Positions 1 through 8,802 of a stretch of 64,000 bases of DNA are shown in pieces. The position numbers and the translations under genes are program-made. Under the pieces are notes generated by a model. It saw only the letters and a list, made by a program, of their open reading frames with translations, was not told the origin of the DNA and did no database searches. The stretch comes from Actinacidiphila rubida (GTDB lineage Bacteria > Actinomycetota > Actinomycetes > Streptomycetales > Streptomycetaceae). Position 1 is the first letter of the stretch; each line of letters begins with the position of its first letter. Location: positions 62,001-126,000 of the forward strand of contig NZ_FODD01000016.1 of the NCBI RefSeq assembly GCF_900110255.1, in the 5' to 3' direction.

Positions 1-1092
1 ATGGCGATGATCGGTAAGAGCGGACCGCAATGGCAGGACAGGGTGCGCAGGGATCCCTCGCTGCTGGCGCCGCTCCTGGTGACCGTGCTGCTCGGCGGCC
101 TCTCGCTGCTCACGCCGCACAACGTCCCGTTCACCCGGCTGCTGCCGACCGCACCGGCGCTGGCCGCCGCCCTGTGGACCGTCGGGCCCACGCTGCTCCT
201 GGGCCTGGCCTGCCTGGCGGGTGTGTCGGTCTACGCCGTGGTGACCTCGGACCACTCCATCCTGTTCACCGCGGGCGCGATCGGCGCGGTCACCGTCGCC
301 GCGACGTACGCCAGTTACCTGCGGCTGCAGCGCGAGACGGCGCTCACCGGGGTGCGGGCGGTGGCCGACACCATGCAGAAGGTCCTGCTGCGGCCGATCC
401 CCGCCCGGGTCGGGGTGCTGGAGACCGGGAGCCTCTACCTGGCCGCCACGCCGCACGCCCGGGTCGGCGGGGACTTCTACGCGCTGGCGGACACCCGCCA
501 CGGCATCCGGGTGGTCATCGGCGACGTCCGCGGCAAGGGCCTGCCCGCGCTCGCCGCCGCGGCGGCCGTCCTCGGCTCGTTCCGGGAGGCCGCGTACGAG
601 GCCGAGACCCTCACCGAACTCGCCCAGTGCCTGGAGACCACGCTGGTGCGCGACGACGCGTCGCTCGCCCACGGGGACCCGGCCGAGCTCTTCGCCACCG
701 CCGTCCTCGTCCAGATCCCGCGCGACGGCAGTCAGGCCGCGCTGCTGACCTGCGGCCACCCGCCGCCCCTGCTCGGGCGGCGCGGCTCCGTCGAACTCCT
801 CGACACCGACGACCCCGCCCCGCCGCTCAACCTCGGGGGCATGCTCACCGCCGCCGCGACCCCGCGGCCGTTCGTCTTCGGCGCGGGCGACCAGCTGCTG
901 CTCTACACCGACGGCGTCACCGAGACCCGCAACGCCGCCGGAACATTCTTCCCCCTCGCCGCCTGGGCCCGCGACCACCTCGACGGATCGCCCCGCCAGG
1001 TCCTGACCGGCCTGCACCACGCCCTGGTCAAGCACAGCGGCAACAACCTCAACGACGACATCGCCGCCATCGCCATCCTGAAGACGGCGTGA
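1..1092 (+). CDS. Membrane-anchored SpoIIE-type PP2C serine/threonine phosphatase
   Basis: Predicted to dephosphorylate phosphoproteins, typically anti-sigma-factor antagonists in actinobacterial partner-switching pathways. The first ~115 of 363 residues hold three or so hydrophobic helices (about 20-40, 50-75 and 85-105), so the enzyme should sit in the membrane with its catalytic domain inside. The C-terminal ~220 residues carry PP2C motifs: a GGDFY metal-binding segment, IGDVRGKG, CGHPPPLL and LLLYTDGVTETRN, whose aspartates bind the metals. No PAS, GAF or HATPase domain is fused. The ATG is the first base of the window, so a longer N-terminus or a ribosome site cannot be judged. It converges on the deaminase gene with a 22-base gap. 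No kinase or antagonist partner lies next to it, so its substrate is unknown. Confidence 0.85.
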   Translation: MAMIGKSGPQWQDRVRRDPSLLAPLLVTVLLGGLSLLTPHNVPFTRLLPTAPALAAALWTVGPTLLLGLACLAGVSVYAVVTSDHSILFTAGAIGAVTVAATYASYLRLQRETALTGVRAVADTMQKVLLRPIPARVGVLETGSLYLAATPHARVGGDFYALADTRHGIRVVIGDVRGKGLPALAAAAAVLGSFREAAYEAETLTELAQCLETTLVRDDASLAHGDPAELFATAVLVQIPRDGSQAALLTCGHPPPLLGRRGSVELLDTDDPAPPLNLGGMLTAAATPRPFVFGAGDQLLLYTDGVTETRNAAGTFFPLAAWARDHLDGSPRQVLTGLHHALVKHSGNNLNDDIAAIAILKTA

Positions 1093-1114
1093 CGGCGTGA
1101 CGGTGCGACAGACC

Positions 1115-1549
1115 CTAGGACCGGTAGTAGTCCTCGATCGGGACGCGGGCCTCGGAGAGCAGGGCCGGACCGTCCTGCACGACGTCCGGCCACGCGCCGG
1201 ACGCCGGGTTCAGCTCGACCAGTTGCTCGGTCGAGAGCGCGTAGACGACGCGGCCGAGGCCGGAGCGCACGATGCCGCCGGCGCACATCCCGCACGGCTG
1301 GCAGCTGGTGTACATCGTGGTGCGCGCCGCCGTCGCCTCGTCCAGTTCCCGGGCCGCCCACCGGGCGAGTTTGAGCTCGGGGTGGGCGCTGATGTCGTTG
1401 TCGCGCCGCACGGTGTTGTGGGCCTCGGCCAGCACCTCTCCACCGGGCCCGGCGAGCAGCGACCCGTACGGCGCGTCGCCCTGGGCGACCGCCCGTGCCG
1501 CCAGACCGACGGCCCGCCGCAGCAGCGCCTCGTCCTCAGGGGTGATCAT
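1115..1549 (-). CDS. Nucleoside deaminase (cytidine/guanine deaminase fold)
   Basis: A zinc-dependent deaminase of 144 residues, the normal size for the guanine/cytosine/tRNA-adenosine deaminase group. The zinc site is visible as HPE near residue 55, supplying the histidine ligand and catalytic glutamate, and PCGMC near residue 85, supplying two cysteine ligands. The start at 1549 is preferred over the longer ORF because GGAGGAG lies just upstream of this ATG, whereas the upstream extension is Arg/Pro-rich and looks non-coding. The substrate could be guanine, cytosine or another base; the sequence alone does not decide. It converges on the SpoIIE-type phosphatase gene and lies downstream of the DUF6215-like gene on the same strand. 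Confidence 0.82.
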   Translation of the reverse strand: MITPEDEALLRRAVGLAARAVAQGDAPYGSLLAGPGGEVLAEAHNTVRRDNDISAHPELKLARWAARELDEATAARTTMYTSCQPCGMCAGGIVRSGLGRVVYALSTEQLVELNPASGAWPDVVQDGPALLSEARVPIEDYYRS

Positions 1550-1632
1550 GCGGTCTCCTCCAGCGTCGGGTCGGCCGCGCGTCGGCGGGGCCGGGCGGTT
1601 CGGGCGGGCGGTTCTGGCGGGTGGCGGCCGGG

Positions 1633-2418
1633 TCACGCCGGGGCGCCGCCGGACCACCCCGGGATCGTCGGCAGCACCGCCTCGGCGACGCGGAACAGCA
1701 CGTCGTCGTCCGGAACCGCCCCGTCGGCGCGCCAGAGGGTCACCTCGAACGAGCCGCCGCTGTCCTTTGTATCGCGGGCCACGACGAGACTGTGCTCGGG
1801 GACGCCCGGGCTGCTCTCGCTGTCACCCCCGCCGAGGCTGATCCGCATGCTGATGGTGCGGTCCGCGTACACGACCGCCGGGCGGCCCAGCAGGGTGTGC
1901 CGACGTGCCGACTGCCCCAGCAGTGTCGCGGCCTCGGCCACCGGGAGGCGGTCGTAACTGGCCTGGAGCGTCACCGTGTAGGTGTCCAGCTCGACCCGGG
2001 CCGAGGGTGTGGCGATCTTCGAGCCCGAGGCGAACGTGAAGGACCCGCCGCTGGAACTGGCGGACTTGGCCGTCTCCGCCGGCGTGCCCAGCAGTTCGGG
2101 GAGGTCGGCGCGGTTGAGCGCCGCGCACAACTGCCCCCCGGAGGCGTGGCCCGGCGCGATCTTCTCCTTCTCGTCCCACTCCCGGCACTTGGCGGGCCGG
2201 GCGGAAGCACCAGAGGTGTTCGACGCGTCCGAGGAGGAGGCCTGCAGCTTCCACAATCCGACGCCGAGTGCCGGCACCAGCACCAGGGCCGCCACCACCT
2301 GCTTCCACGCACTCGTTGCCGTTGCCGTTGCCGGCACGGTGGTCCCATGGGTCCCGGAAGTCCCGTCGGTCTCTCCGGTTCTCGCGGTTCCCGCGGGCGC
2401 GCCGTCGTCGTCCGTCAT
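1633..2418 (-). CDS. DUF6215-like single-pass membrane protein
   Basis: A 261-residue protein of unknown function that resembles the Streptomyces DUF6215 family from memory. The N-terminal ~30 residues are Gly/Thr/Ala-rich and hydrophilic, followed by one membrane helix (about 38-55, beginning WKQVVAALVLVPALG). The rest is an extracytoplasmic-type domain with two cysteines (CREW and QLCAAL) that could form a disulfide. The C-terminal half is a mixed sequence with alternating polar and hydrophobic strands. Start: ATG at 2418 follows GGTGGGGGAC; an in-frame ATG at 2445 would add nine residues and cannot be excluded. It is divergent from the Y-family polymerase gene. No function is assigned. Confidence 0.7.
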   Translation of the reverse strand: MTDDDGAPAGTARTGETDGTSGTHGTTVPATATATSAWKQVVAALVLVPALGVGLWKLQASSSDASNTSGASARPAKCREWDEKEKIAPGHASGGQLCAALNRADLPELLGTPAETAKSASSSGGSFTFASGSKIATPSARVELDTYTVTLQASYDRLPVAEAATLLGQSARRHTLLGRPAVVYADRTISMRISLGGGDSESSPGVPEHSLVVARDTKDSGGSFEVTLWRADGAVPDDDVLFRVAEAVLPTIPGWSGGAPA

Positions 2419-2572
2419 GTCCCCCACCTGTGGCGATTCCCCCATATGCGGAGGCGACCCTAGCCCTTGGCCTACGGGCCGACAACCTGTGACCACCGGG
2501 CGGACGGGCCGGACCGGCCGCTTCCCGCGACCGGCGGGCGGCCCGTGGGACACGCCGCTCCACCCCTCGCGT

Positions 2573-2589
2573 GTTCGATTTATGTTCGA
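2573..2589 (+). promoter_or_regulatory. Two GTTCGA repeats, possible SOS-like operator
   Basis: GTTCGA occurs at 2573-2578 and again at 2584-2589, 11 bases apart, about one helical turn. The second copy overlaps TATGTT (2581-2586), a possible -10 hexamer for the polymerase gene starting at 2621. GTTCGA is the half-site of the actinobacterial LexA box, but here the halves are direct repeats rather than the canonical inverted pair, so LexA binding is only a suggestion. Confidence 0.4.
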
Positions 2590-2620
2590 GTAGGGTGGGC
2601 GGAGACGCGGGAGGTGGCCG

Positions 2621-3625
2621 GTGGGGACAGTGCGGCAGGCGGGAGCAGTGGGCGCGCACGTGCTGCACGTGCGGTGCCGGCCCGGCACGGGCGAGGCGGA
2701 GTACCGGGCGCTGCTGTCGCTGATCTGCGACATCTCGCCGGTGCTGCAGGTGCTGCCGCCGTCCGCGGCGCTGGTCGACGTCGCCGGTGCCCTGCGGTAC
2801 TGGGACGCCTCGCCGTACGACCTCGCGCAGCGGATCCGGGTCCGCGCGCTGGCGCATCTGAACGTGGACGTGCGGATCGGCGCGGGGCCGAACTGGACGG
2901 TCGCGGCGATCGCCTCCAAGGGGCCGCTGCCGGTCACCGTCGTCACTCCGGAGCAGGTGCGCGGCTTCCTCGACCCGCTGCCGGTCGGGATGATGCACGG
3001 CATCGGCCCGGTGCAGGAACGCGAGCTCACCTCGTTCGGGCTGCGCACCATCGGCGCGCTGGCCGCCGTCCCGGAGTCCACGGTCCAGCGGATCCTCGGC
3101 GGCCGGGCCGGACGCCTGCTGCGCGACCGGGCGCACGGCGTCGACCCCCGCCCGGTGACCCCGACCGGCCTGCCCGGCACGACGAGCGAGCGCCGCCTGT
3201 TCGACGCCGACACCCTCGACCCGGCCCTCATCCGCGCGAGCCTGCTGGAGACCGCCGTCGTCCTGGGCGACCGGCTGCGCCGGCGCGGCCAGATCGCGGC
3301 CGGGCTGGCCGTGGAGGTCGCCTTCGCCGGCGGCTCGACCGTCAACCGCACCAGGCAGCTGCCGGAGCCCTCCCACCACACCGACGACCTGCGCTCCGCC
3401 CTGTACCGGATGGTCGACGGGCTGCACCTGCAGCGTGCCCGGGTCCGCGGGATCACGGTCACCGCGGAACGCCTGCGTCCGGCCGGCACCGCCGGCGGCC
3501 AGATCAGCCTGGAGCGGGTGCGGGAGAACCGGCTGCGCGCCGAGCCCGTCATGGACAAGGTCAACGCCAAGTTCGGCCCCGGCGCGGTGCGGCCCGCCAC
3601 GCTGGCCTGGCGCAAGGCCGGCTGA
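2621..3625 (+). CDS. Y-family DNA polymerase-like protein lacking catalytic acids (ImuB-like)
   Basis: Related to the DinB/ImuB group of translesion polymerases: 334 residues with the helix-hairpin-helix region (MMHGIGPVQERELTSFGLRTIGAL) and a little-finger-like C-terminal domain. However the usual first metal site (an aspartate in a DxDxFxxxVE-type motif) reads HVLHVRCRPG here, and the SxDE pair of the second motif is replaced by SAALVDV. The protein is therefore probably not an active polymerase and is more like ImuB, which acts as a clamp-binding scaffold for DnaE2. It is shorter than typical ImuB and shows no obvious clamp-binding peptide at its end. The GTG start follows GGGAGGT. Neither imuA nor dnaE2 is adjacent. 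An upstream GTTCGA repeat pair suggests damage regulation. Confidence 0.72.
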   Translation: MGTVRQAGAVGAHVLHVRCRPGTGEAEYRALLSLICDISPVLQVLPPSAALVDVAGALRYWDASPYDLAQRIRVRALAHLNVDVRIGAGPNWTVAAIASKGPLPVTVVTPEQVRGFLDPLPVGMMHGIGPVQERELTSFGLRTIGALAAVPESTVQRILGGRAGRLLRDRAHGVDPRPVTPTGLPGTTSERRLFDADTLDPALIRASLLETAVVLGDRLRRRGQIAAGLAVEVAFAGGSTVNRTRQLPEPSHHTDDLRSALYRMVDGLHLQRARVRGITVTAERLRPAGTAGGQISLERVRENRLRAEPVMDKVNAKFGPGAVRPATLAWRKAG

Positions 3626-3966
3626 CCGGGGGCGGCCGCCGCCCCGCGCCGCGGCGCCCTGCCGCCACCCGCACCGGCCGCCTCACCCGAACCGGCAGGA
3701 CCCGCGGGATCCTCCGGACCCGCCCGGATCGGCTGAACCTGCCGGATCACCCGGACCTGCCGGATCACCCGAACCGCCCGAAACGGTCGTGGAGCGTCCC
3801 GCACCCGGCTGTGAACGCGTCGGACATCAGCACCCAGACAGGCGCATGTCGTCAATTTCCTTCAGTGCACGAGAATGTGGTGACTCATCAGGTCCTCGTC
3901 CCTACGGTGAACCGCGGCGGACTCCGTGCCGCCGACCGTGTGACCCGTGACGACAAGGAGAGCTCC
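3626..3966 (+). other. 341-base intergenic region with an 18-bp tandem duplication
   Basis: No gene is supported here. The left half is proline-codon-like GC-rich sequence with short imperfect repeats, including two adjacent copies of ACCTGCCGGATCACCCGR at 3737-3754 and 3755-3772. The right half (about 3800-3960) has lower GC, as expected for a promoter region, and leads into an AAGGAG ribosome site before the GTG at 3967. I cannot assign a clear -10/-35 pair. Confidence 0.5.
3737..3772 (+). repeat. 18-bp direct tandem repeat, two copies
   Basis: Two abutting copies of an 18-base unit beginning ACCTGCCGGATC differ only in the last base. Shorter related pieces flank it on both sides. It lies between genes; no function is evident. 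Confidence 0.8.
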
Positions 3967-6531
3967 GTGGCCATACGCCTGATGCCCGCAGAAAGATCCC
4001 GGCCGCCCCGCAGAAGGGCGGCCGTCGCCGTGAGTACCGTCCTTCTGGCCGTCGGCGCCGGCTCGTTACAGCCGCTGTCCGCGCTCGCCGCCACCCCCGC
4101 GTCCGCGCCGCACTCCGCCGCCGCGGACGCCCCCGGCACCTCCACGCTGGTCAAGACCGCCCAGAACGTCACCCACCCCGGCCAGTCGACGGCCGGCCAC
4201 GGCGACACCGTCAACTGGACCGTCGGCTACCACAGTTCGGCCTCCGCCGACCCGGCGTCCGCCACCATCACCGACGCGATCCAGGGCGCCGGCGAGAGCC
4301 AGAGCTTCGTGCCCGGCTCGCTGAGCGTGCCGCCCGGGTGGACGCCCTCGTGGTCCACCGACGGGACCACGTTCACCTCCGCCGATCCCGGCGCCGCCAC
4401 GACCGCCGTCCGCGCGACCGACCCGGCCGCGACCTCCGACGGCACCGGCGTGCGCGCCTCCCTGCTGCCGCCGGTGCAGGCGGCCGCCCGCTCCACCGGC
4501 GGCGACGGCTTCACCCCGATCCTGTACCGCACCCCGTCGGGCGACGTCGAGGCGTGGAACATCTACCACCACACCGGCCCGGCCGTACCGCTCGTGGTCT
4601 GCAACGACCTGTCCAGCGGCCAGGCGTGTGCCGGCGGACCCTGGCCGCGCCCGCTCAACACGACGCCCGGCCCGCTGGGCAGCGGCAGTACCGGCAACGT
4701 GTACACGCCGCTGACTCCGCAGTACGTCCTCGACCCCGGCAGGCCCGGCGTCGTCTACTACCCGGCGGTCGCCGCGGGTGCCGTGGGCGTGGGATGCCTC
4801 GACATGGGCGCGCGCGCCAACTGCGGGTTCGTGCCGCTGCTCGCCTCGAACGGCACACCCTCCAGCGCCAACGGCCTGGCGGGGATCGTCGCCACCGGCG
4901 GCAAGGCCTACGGCGTGGCCAGCACCGGGCAGGTGCTGTGCATGGACATCGCCGCCAGGGCCGCCTGCTCCGGGCAGCCGTTCGCGCGGATCGTGCCCCC
5001 GAACCACGATGTTCCCGGCAACACCAACGCCCTGTACCAGGGCTCCACCGTGGTGATCGACGGGAAGGTGTTCGCCTCGTCGGCTCCGCAGAACGGGTCG
5101 ACGGCCGGTGGCCCGCCCGCCCTCGGTTGCTTCGACCCAGCCACGGGCGACGTGTGCGCCGGCTGGACCACACCGCACCCGGCCGGGCCGTCCGCGTCCG
5201 CCTACACGTACAACGCCTTCGGGACCTGGGACGCCGCGGGCCACGCCACCGGGGTCTGCACGACCGACACCACCGCTGGCACCCCGGCCACGTCCTGTTA
5301 CGCGCTGGACGGCAGCCCGGCCGCCGCCCCCGCCACCGGCCTCGACGCCCTGAGCGCGGGGACCCTCGTCTTCAACCCCGAAGTGGTGAGCACCGACGGC
5401 GACCTGCGCAGCTACTTCGCCGTCTGGGGCGGCCCGAACCCGGGCGACACCCTCTGCTACAGCTGGACGCACGCGGCGCCGTGCGCCGGCTTCCCCGCGT
5501 TGGCCGGGCACCCCGGCGTCAACGGGGGAGCGACCCGCGACTACGGCTACTCCTACGACGCCACGACCGGATGCCTCATCGGGCTCGGCGACGCGGGCGT
5601 GCTGTTCTCCATGGACCCCGCGTCCGGCCGCTCCCCGTGCGTGCACAGCGGCGCCACCGTGGAGTTGCGCCCCAGCGCCTTCTACTGCGACGGAGCCGGC
5701 GGCCACGTCCAGGGCTACACGCAGGCGCGGCTCGAGGACATCGACCTCGCGCACGCCGACCTGACCGCCTCGACGGTGACCGTGTCCGACACCGGCGGTG
5801 ACGTCGTCGCCCGGCCCGCGCTGCCCGCGAACGGCATCATCGACCTGTCCGGGATCTCCGCGGCCGACCATCCGTCCCTCACCGTCACGGTCCAGCTGGT
5901 GCTGACCGACACCAGCGACTTCACGACGGACAACCACCCGGCGCTCACCGCGTCGTTCCAGGGCGACGACCCGCAGGTGTGCCTGCGCACGATGGTCGCC
6001 GCCGACTGCGCCACCACGCAGGTGACCGACACCGCGACCGGCGCCGACAGCACGGGCGCGCTGACGTCCAACGCCGTGTCCGTGGACGTCGAGCCGGGCG
6101 CCTCGTGCCGGCCGCACGTCACGGTCGACAAGCAGATCTGCACCGTGGCCTCGCCGCACGCCTGCGGACCCGGCGGCGCCGGGCCCTGGGCCAAGACGAG
6201 CCCGGTCGGGCTCCTGGGCCTGCTGGGCACGGCCTACTGGCGGATCACCGTCACCAACGACGGCCCGGTGGACGCCGTCGGCGTGACCGTCAACGACCAC
6301 ACGACACCGCAGTGCCACATCGCCGCGGGAACGTTCACCCTGGCGGCGGGGGCCAGCGCGCAGGTCTGGTGCAGCTCGTTCCTGCTCGCACTGCCCCTGA
6401 CGAACACCGCGAGCGCGACCTACGGCGCGGCGCTCGACCCGCCGGGCACCCCGCCGGTCACGTCGGCCCCGTCGTCGGCCATCGCCTGCTCCCTGCTCTG
6501 CATCCTCGCGAAGGGGGACCGGGCCGCCTGA
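3967..6531 (+). CDS. Large secreted protein with DUF11-type domains and a Cys-paired propeller-like middle
   Basis: An 854-residue exported protein of unknown function. Residues 1-~42 form a signal peptide: an Arg-rich start (RSRPPRRR), a hydrophobic core and an ALAATPASA cleavage region. Two DUF11-like immunoglobulin-type regions frame the protein: one near residues 60-140 (HPGQSTAGHGDTVNWTV) and one near 730-830 (ITVTNDGPVDAVGVTVNDHT). Between them lie about six repeats in which a cysteine beginning a GCLDMG- or GCFDPAT-type strand is followed 8-10 residues later by CAG, CGF or CSG, suggesting disulfide-stapled beta-propeller blades. There is no LPXTG or C-terminal membrane anchor, so it is probably released. 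The GTG start follows AAGGAG. Codon 34 is TTA (4066-4068), suggesting bldA control. A strong hairpin follows the stop. Confidence 0.8.
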   Translation: MAIRLMPAERSRPPRRRAAVAVSTVLLAVGAGSLQPLSALAATPASAPHSAAADAPGTSTLVKTAQNVTHPGQSTAGHGDTVNWTVGYHSSASADPASATITDAIQGAGESQSFVPGSLSVPPGWTPSWSTDGTTFTSADPGAATTAVRATDPAATSDGTGVRASLLPPVQAAARSTGGDGFTPILYRTPSGDVEAWNIYHHTGPAVPLVVCNDLSSGQACAGGPWPRPLNTTPGPLGSGSTGNVYTPLTPQYVLDPGRPGVVYYPAVAAGAVGVGCLDMGARANCGFVPLLASNGTPSSANGLAGIVATGGKAYGVASTGQVLCMDIAARAACSGQPFARIVPPNHDVPGNTNALYQGSTVVIDGKVFASSAPQNGSTAGGPPALGCFDPATGDVCAGWTTPHPAGPSASAYTYNAFGTWDAAGHATGVCTTDTTAGTPATSCYALDGSPAAAPATGLDALSAGTLVFNPEVVSTDGDLRSYFAVWGGPNPGDTLCYSWTHAAPCAGFPALAGHPGVNGGATRDYGYSYDATTGCLIGLGDAGVLFSMDPASGRSPCVHSGATVELRPSAFYCDGAGGHVQGYTQARLEDIDLAHADLTASTVTVSDTGGDVVARPALPANGIIDLSGISAADHPSLTVTVQLVLTDTSDFTTDNHPALTASFQGDDPQVCLRTMVAADCATTQVTDTATGADSTGALTSNAVSVDVEPGASCRPHVTVDKQICTVASPHACGPGGAGPWAKTSPVGLLGLLGTAYWRITVTNDGPVDAVGVTVNDHTTPQCHIAAGTFTLAAGASAQVWCSSFLLALPLTNTASATYGAALDPPGTPPVTSAPSSAIACSLLCILAKGDRAA

Positions 6532-6535
6532 AACC

Positions 6536-6573
6536 GCCGGCCCGTCGCGCGCACCACGGTGCGGCGGGCCGGC
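6536..6573 (+). terminator. Terminator hairpin after the secreted DUF11-type gene
   Basis: A 13-bp stem with one G-T pair (6536-6548 with 6561-6573) encloses a 12-base loop, five bases after the TGA of the upstream gene. There is no T-run, which is usual for this GC content. Confidence 0.65.
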
Positions 6574-6608
6574 ACCCACCCCCTGGCAGCGGACTCACAG
6601 CCATCACC

Positions 6609-6627
6609 TAAGGTAAGGCTCACCTAA
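6609..6627 (+). promoter_or_regulatory. Iron box (DmdR/DtxR/IdeR-type operator)
   Basis: TAAGGTAAGGCTCACCTAA matches the 19-bp consensus TTAGGTTAGGCTCACCTAA of actinobacterial iron repressors at 17 of 19 positions. It lies 36 bases before the start of the iron-siderophore binding-protein gene, so the operon should be repressed when Fe(II) is plentiful. Confidence 0.9.
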
Positions 6628-6663
6628 TTCTTCAACGGTGAACCACATTCAGGGAGTCCTGCC

Positions 6664-7716
6664 ATGCCATCTGGGCGCCGCGCCTCTGCCGCCCTCGCTG
6701 TCGCCATCGCCGCCGCGCTGGGCCTCGCCGCCTGCGGCGGATCCGGCAGCGGGGCCAAGGACAGCTCCGCCGGCTCCGGCACTTCCGCCGCGAAGGACTC
6801 CAAGTCGGTCGCGCAGGGCGGCAAGGACTTCGGCGACGCGGCCGACAGGACCGCCGCGCTCGGCACCGACGCCCGGCCCGGCCAGTGGCCGCGCACCGTC
6901 AAGCACGCCATGGGCAGCACCGAGATCAAGGCCCAGCCCAAGCGCGTGGTGGTCCTCGACGTCGGCGAACTGGACAACGTCGTGTCGCTCGGGATCAAGC
7001 CGGTCGGCCTCGCCGTCACCGAGGGCTCGCCGAAGCTGCCGTCCTACCTCAAGGGCGAGGCCGGCGACCCCGCGAGCGTCGGCACCATCAACAGCCTGAA
7101 CCTGGAGGCGATCAACAACCTCCACCCCGACCTGATCCTGGGCAGCCAGCTGCGCGCCGCCGACTCCTACGACGAGCTGTCGAAGATCGCCCCGACGGTC
7201 TTCTCGATCCGCCCCGGCTTCACCTGGAAGCAGAACTACCTGCTGAACGCCGCCGCGCTCGACCGGACCGCGCAGGCGAAGGCGAACCTGGCCGCCTACG
7301 AGGCGCGGGCCACGGCACTGGGCGCCAAGCTCGGCGCGAAGAAGCCGACCGTGTCGATGGTCCGCTACATGCCCGAGGGCAAGATCCGGCTCTACGCCAA
7401 CGACTCCTTCATCGGCACCATCCTCAAGGACGTCGGCATCCCGCGGCCCAAGAACCAGGACATCAGCGACCTGGCCGCCGAGATCAGCGCCGAGAACATC
7501 GACAAGGCCGACGCCGACTACATCTTCACCGGCGTCTACGGCGACCCCAAGGCCACCGACAAGTCCAAGGCCCAGGGCAACCCGCTGTGGAAGAACCTCC
7601 GGGCGGTCAAGGACGGCCACGCCCACGACGTCCCCGACGAGACCTGGTACCTCGGCCTCGGCGTCACCGCCGCCAACGCGGTGCTCGACGACCTGACGAC
7701 CTCTCTCACGGCCTGA
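6664..7716 (+). CDS. Iron-siderophore ABC transporter substrate-binding lipoprotein
   Basis: The extracellular binding protein of a ferric-siderophore importer (FecB/FhuD-type, Peripla_BP_2 fold), 350 residues. Residues 1-~25 are a lipoprotein signal ending in a LAAC lipobox, so the mature protein is tethered to the outer face of the membrane by a diacylglyceryl cysteine. A Ser/Gly/Lys-rich linker follows, then motifs of the family: PKRVVVLDVGELDNVVSLG near residue 95 and NLHPDLILGS near residue 155. The ATG follows AGGGAG. It is the first gene of a four-gene operon with two permeases and an ATPase, preceded by an iron box. The siderophore is not identifiable; a xenosiderophore is possible, since no siderophore biosynthesis gene is in the window. 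Confidence 0.92.
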   Translation: MPSGRRASAALAVAIAAALGLAACGGSGSGAKDSSAGSGTSAAKDSKSVAQGGKDFGDAADRTAALGTDARPGQWPRTVKHAMGSTEIKAQPKRVVVLDVGELDNVVSLGIKPVGLAVTEGSPKLPSYLKGEAGDPASVGTINSLNLEAINNLHPDLILGSQLRAADSYDELSKIAPTVFSIRPGFTWKQNYLLNAAALDRTAQAKANLAAYEARATALGAKLGAKKPTVSMVRYMPEGKIRLYANDSFIGTILKDVGIPRPKNQDISDLAAEISAENIDKADADYIFTGVYGDPKATDKSKAQGNPLWKNLRAVKDGHAHDVPDETWYLGLGVTAANAVLDDLTTSLTA

Positions 7717-7739
7717 CGGAACCCGACCCCACGGAACTC

Positions 7740-7773
7740 CCGGCGCGGGGGAGCGAGGGCTCCCTCGCGCCGG
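7740..7773 (+). other. Intergenic stem-loop between binding-protein and permease genes
   Basis: A 13-bp stem with one G-T pair (7740-7752 with 7761-7773) and an 8-base loop sits in the 81-base gap. In such operons a hairpin here often stabilises the binding-protein mRNA or partially terminates transcription, so that more binding protein than permease is made. That role is inferred. Confidence 0.6.
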
Positions 7774-7797
7774 CACGAAGGAGAGTGAACGCGGCGG

Positions 7798-8802
7798 ATG
7801 GCGCGACCCACCCGTAGCCGTATCGCCTGGCTGATCGGATGCGCGGCGCTGCTGCTGCTCGCCGTCCTGCTCAGCCTCGCCGTCGGCAGCCGGCAGATCG
7901 CCCCCAGCGAGGTGGTGCAGGCCCTGCTGCACGGCGGGACGAGCAACGACGCCGAGGTGGTGCGGTCGTTGCGGGTGCCCAGGACCGTCGTCGGCGTCCT
8001 CGCCGGCGCCGCGCTCGCGGTCGCCGGCGCCGTCATGCAGGGGCTCACCCGCAACCCGATCGCCGAGCCCGGCATCCTCGGCGTCAGCCAGGGCGCGTCC
8101 GCCGGAGTGGTGTGCGCCATCGCGTTCTTCGGCGTGCACACCCTCGGCGGCTACGTCTGGTTCGCCTTCGCCGGCGCCGCGCTGGCGGCCGTCGCCGTGT
8201 ACGCGGTCGCGGCCGGCGGCCACCGCGGCGCGTCCCCGGTCAAACTCGCGCTCGCCGGCGCCGCGATGAACGCCTTCCTCGCCTCGGTCGTCTCCGGCAT
8301 CGCCACGACCGACGCCCGCGCGCTGGACGAGTTCCGGTTCTGGCAGGTGGGCTCGATCAGCGGCCGCGGCACCGACGTCATCGAGCGGATCTGGCCGTTC
8401 GTCGCCGCCGGCCTGCTGCTGGCCGCGCTGATGGCCCGGGGTCTGGACGCGCTGGCCCTCGGCGACGACGCCGCGCGCGCCCTCGGCCACGACGTGGCCC
8501 GGCTCCGCGTCCTCGGGGCCGTCGGCGCGACCGTCCTCACCGGCGCCGCCGTCGCCGCGGTGGGGCCGATCGCCTTCACCGGCCTGGCGGTTCCGCACAT
8601 CGCCCGCGCCCTGGTCGGGTCCGCGCACCGCTGGGTGCTGCCGGTCGCCGCGCTGCTGGGCCCGGTGATGATCCTGTTCTCCGACGTGCTCGGCCGGATC
8701 GTCTTCCCGCCCTCCGAGGTGCCGGTGGCCGTGACGACCGCGCTGCTCGGCGTCCCGTTCCTGATCGCGCTCGTACGGCGCAGGACGGTGGCCGCCGCGT
8801 GA
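7798..8802 (+). CDS. FecCD-family iron-siderophore permease, first subunit
   Basis: A membrane subunit of the importer, 334 residues with about 9-10 hydrophobic helices. FecCD/BtuC motifs are clear: [38 protein letters not shown] near residues 60-100, the conserved gate and coupling region, and the late [19 protein letters not shown] motif near residue 260, which contacts the ATPase. The ATG at 7798 has AAGGAG about 15 bases upstream, a long spacing; no better in-frame start is apparent. The gene overlaps the second permease gene by 4 bases (GTGA), consistent with translational coupling. Confidence 0.92.
   Translation: MARPTRSRIAWLIGCAALLLLAVLLSLAVGSRQIAPSEVVQALLHGGTSNDAEVVRSLRVPRTVVGVLAGAALAVAGAVMQGLTRNPIAEPGILGVSQGASAGVVCAIAFFGVHTLGGYVWFAFAGAALAAVAVYAVAAGGHRGASPVKLALAGAAMNAFLASVVSGIATTDARALDEFRFWQVGSISGRGTDVIERIWPFVAAGLLLAALMARGLDALALGDDAARALGHDVARLRVLGAVGATVLTGAAVAAVGPIAFTGLAVPHIARALVGSAHRWVLPVAALLGPVMILFSDVLGRIVFPPSEVPVAVTTALLGVPFLIALVRRRTVAAA

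Noticed and set aside
4066-6579. An 837-codon minus-strand ORF antisense to the secreted DUF11-type gene
   Set aside because: Gly/Arg/Val-rich shadow; the plus strand shows a signal peptide and repeated motifs.
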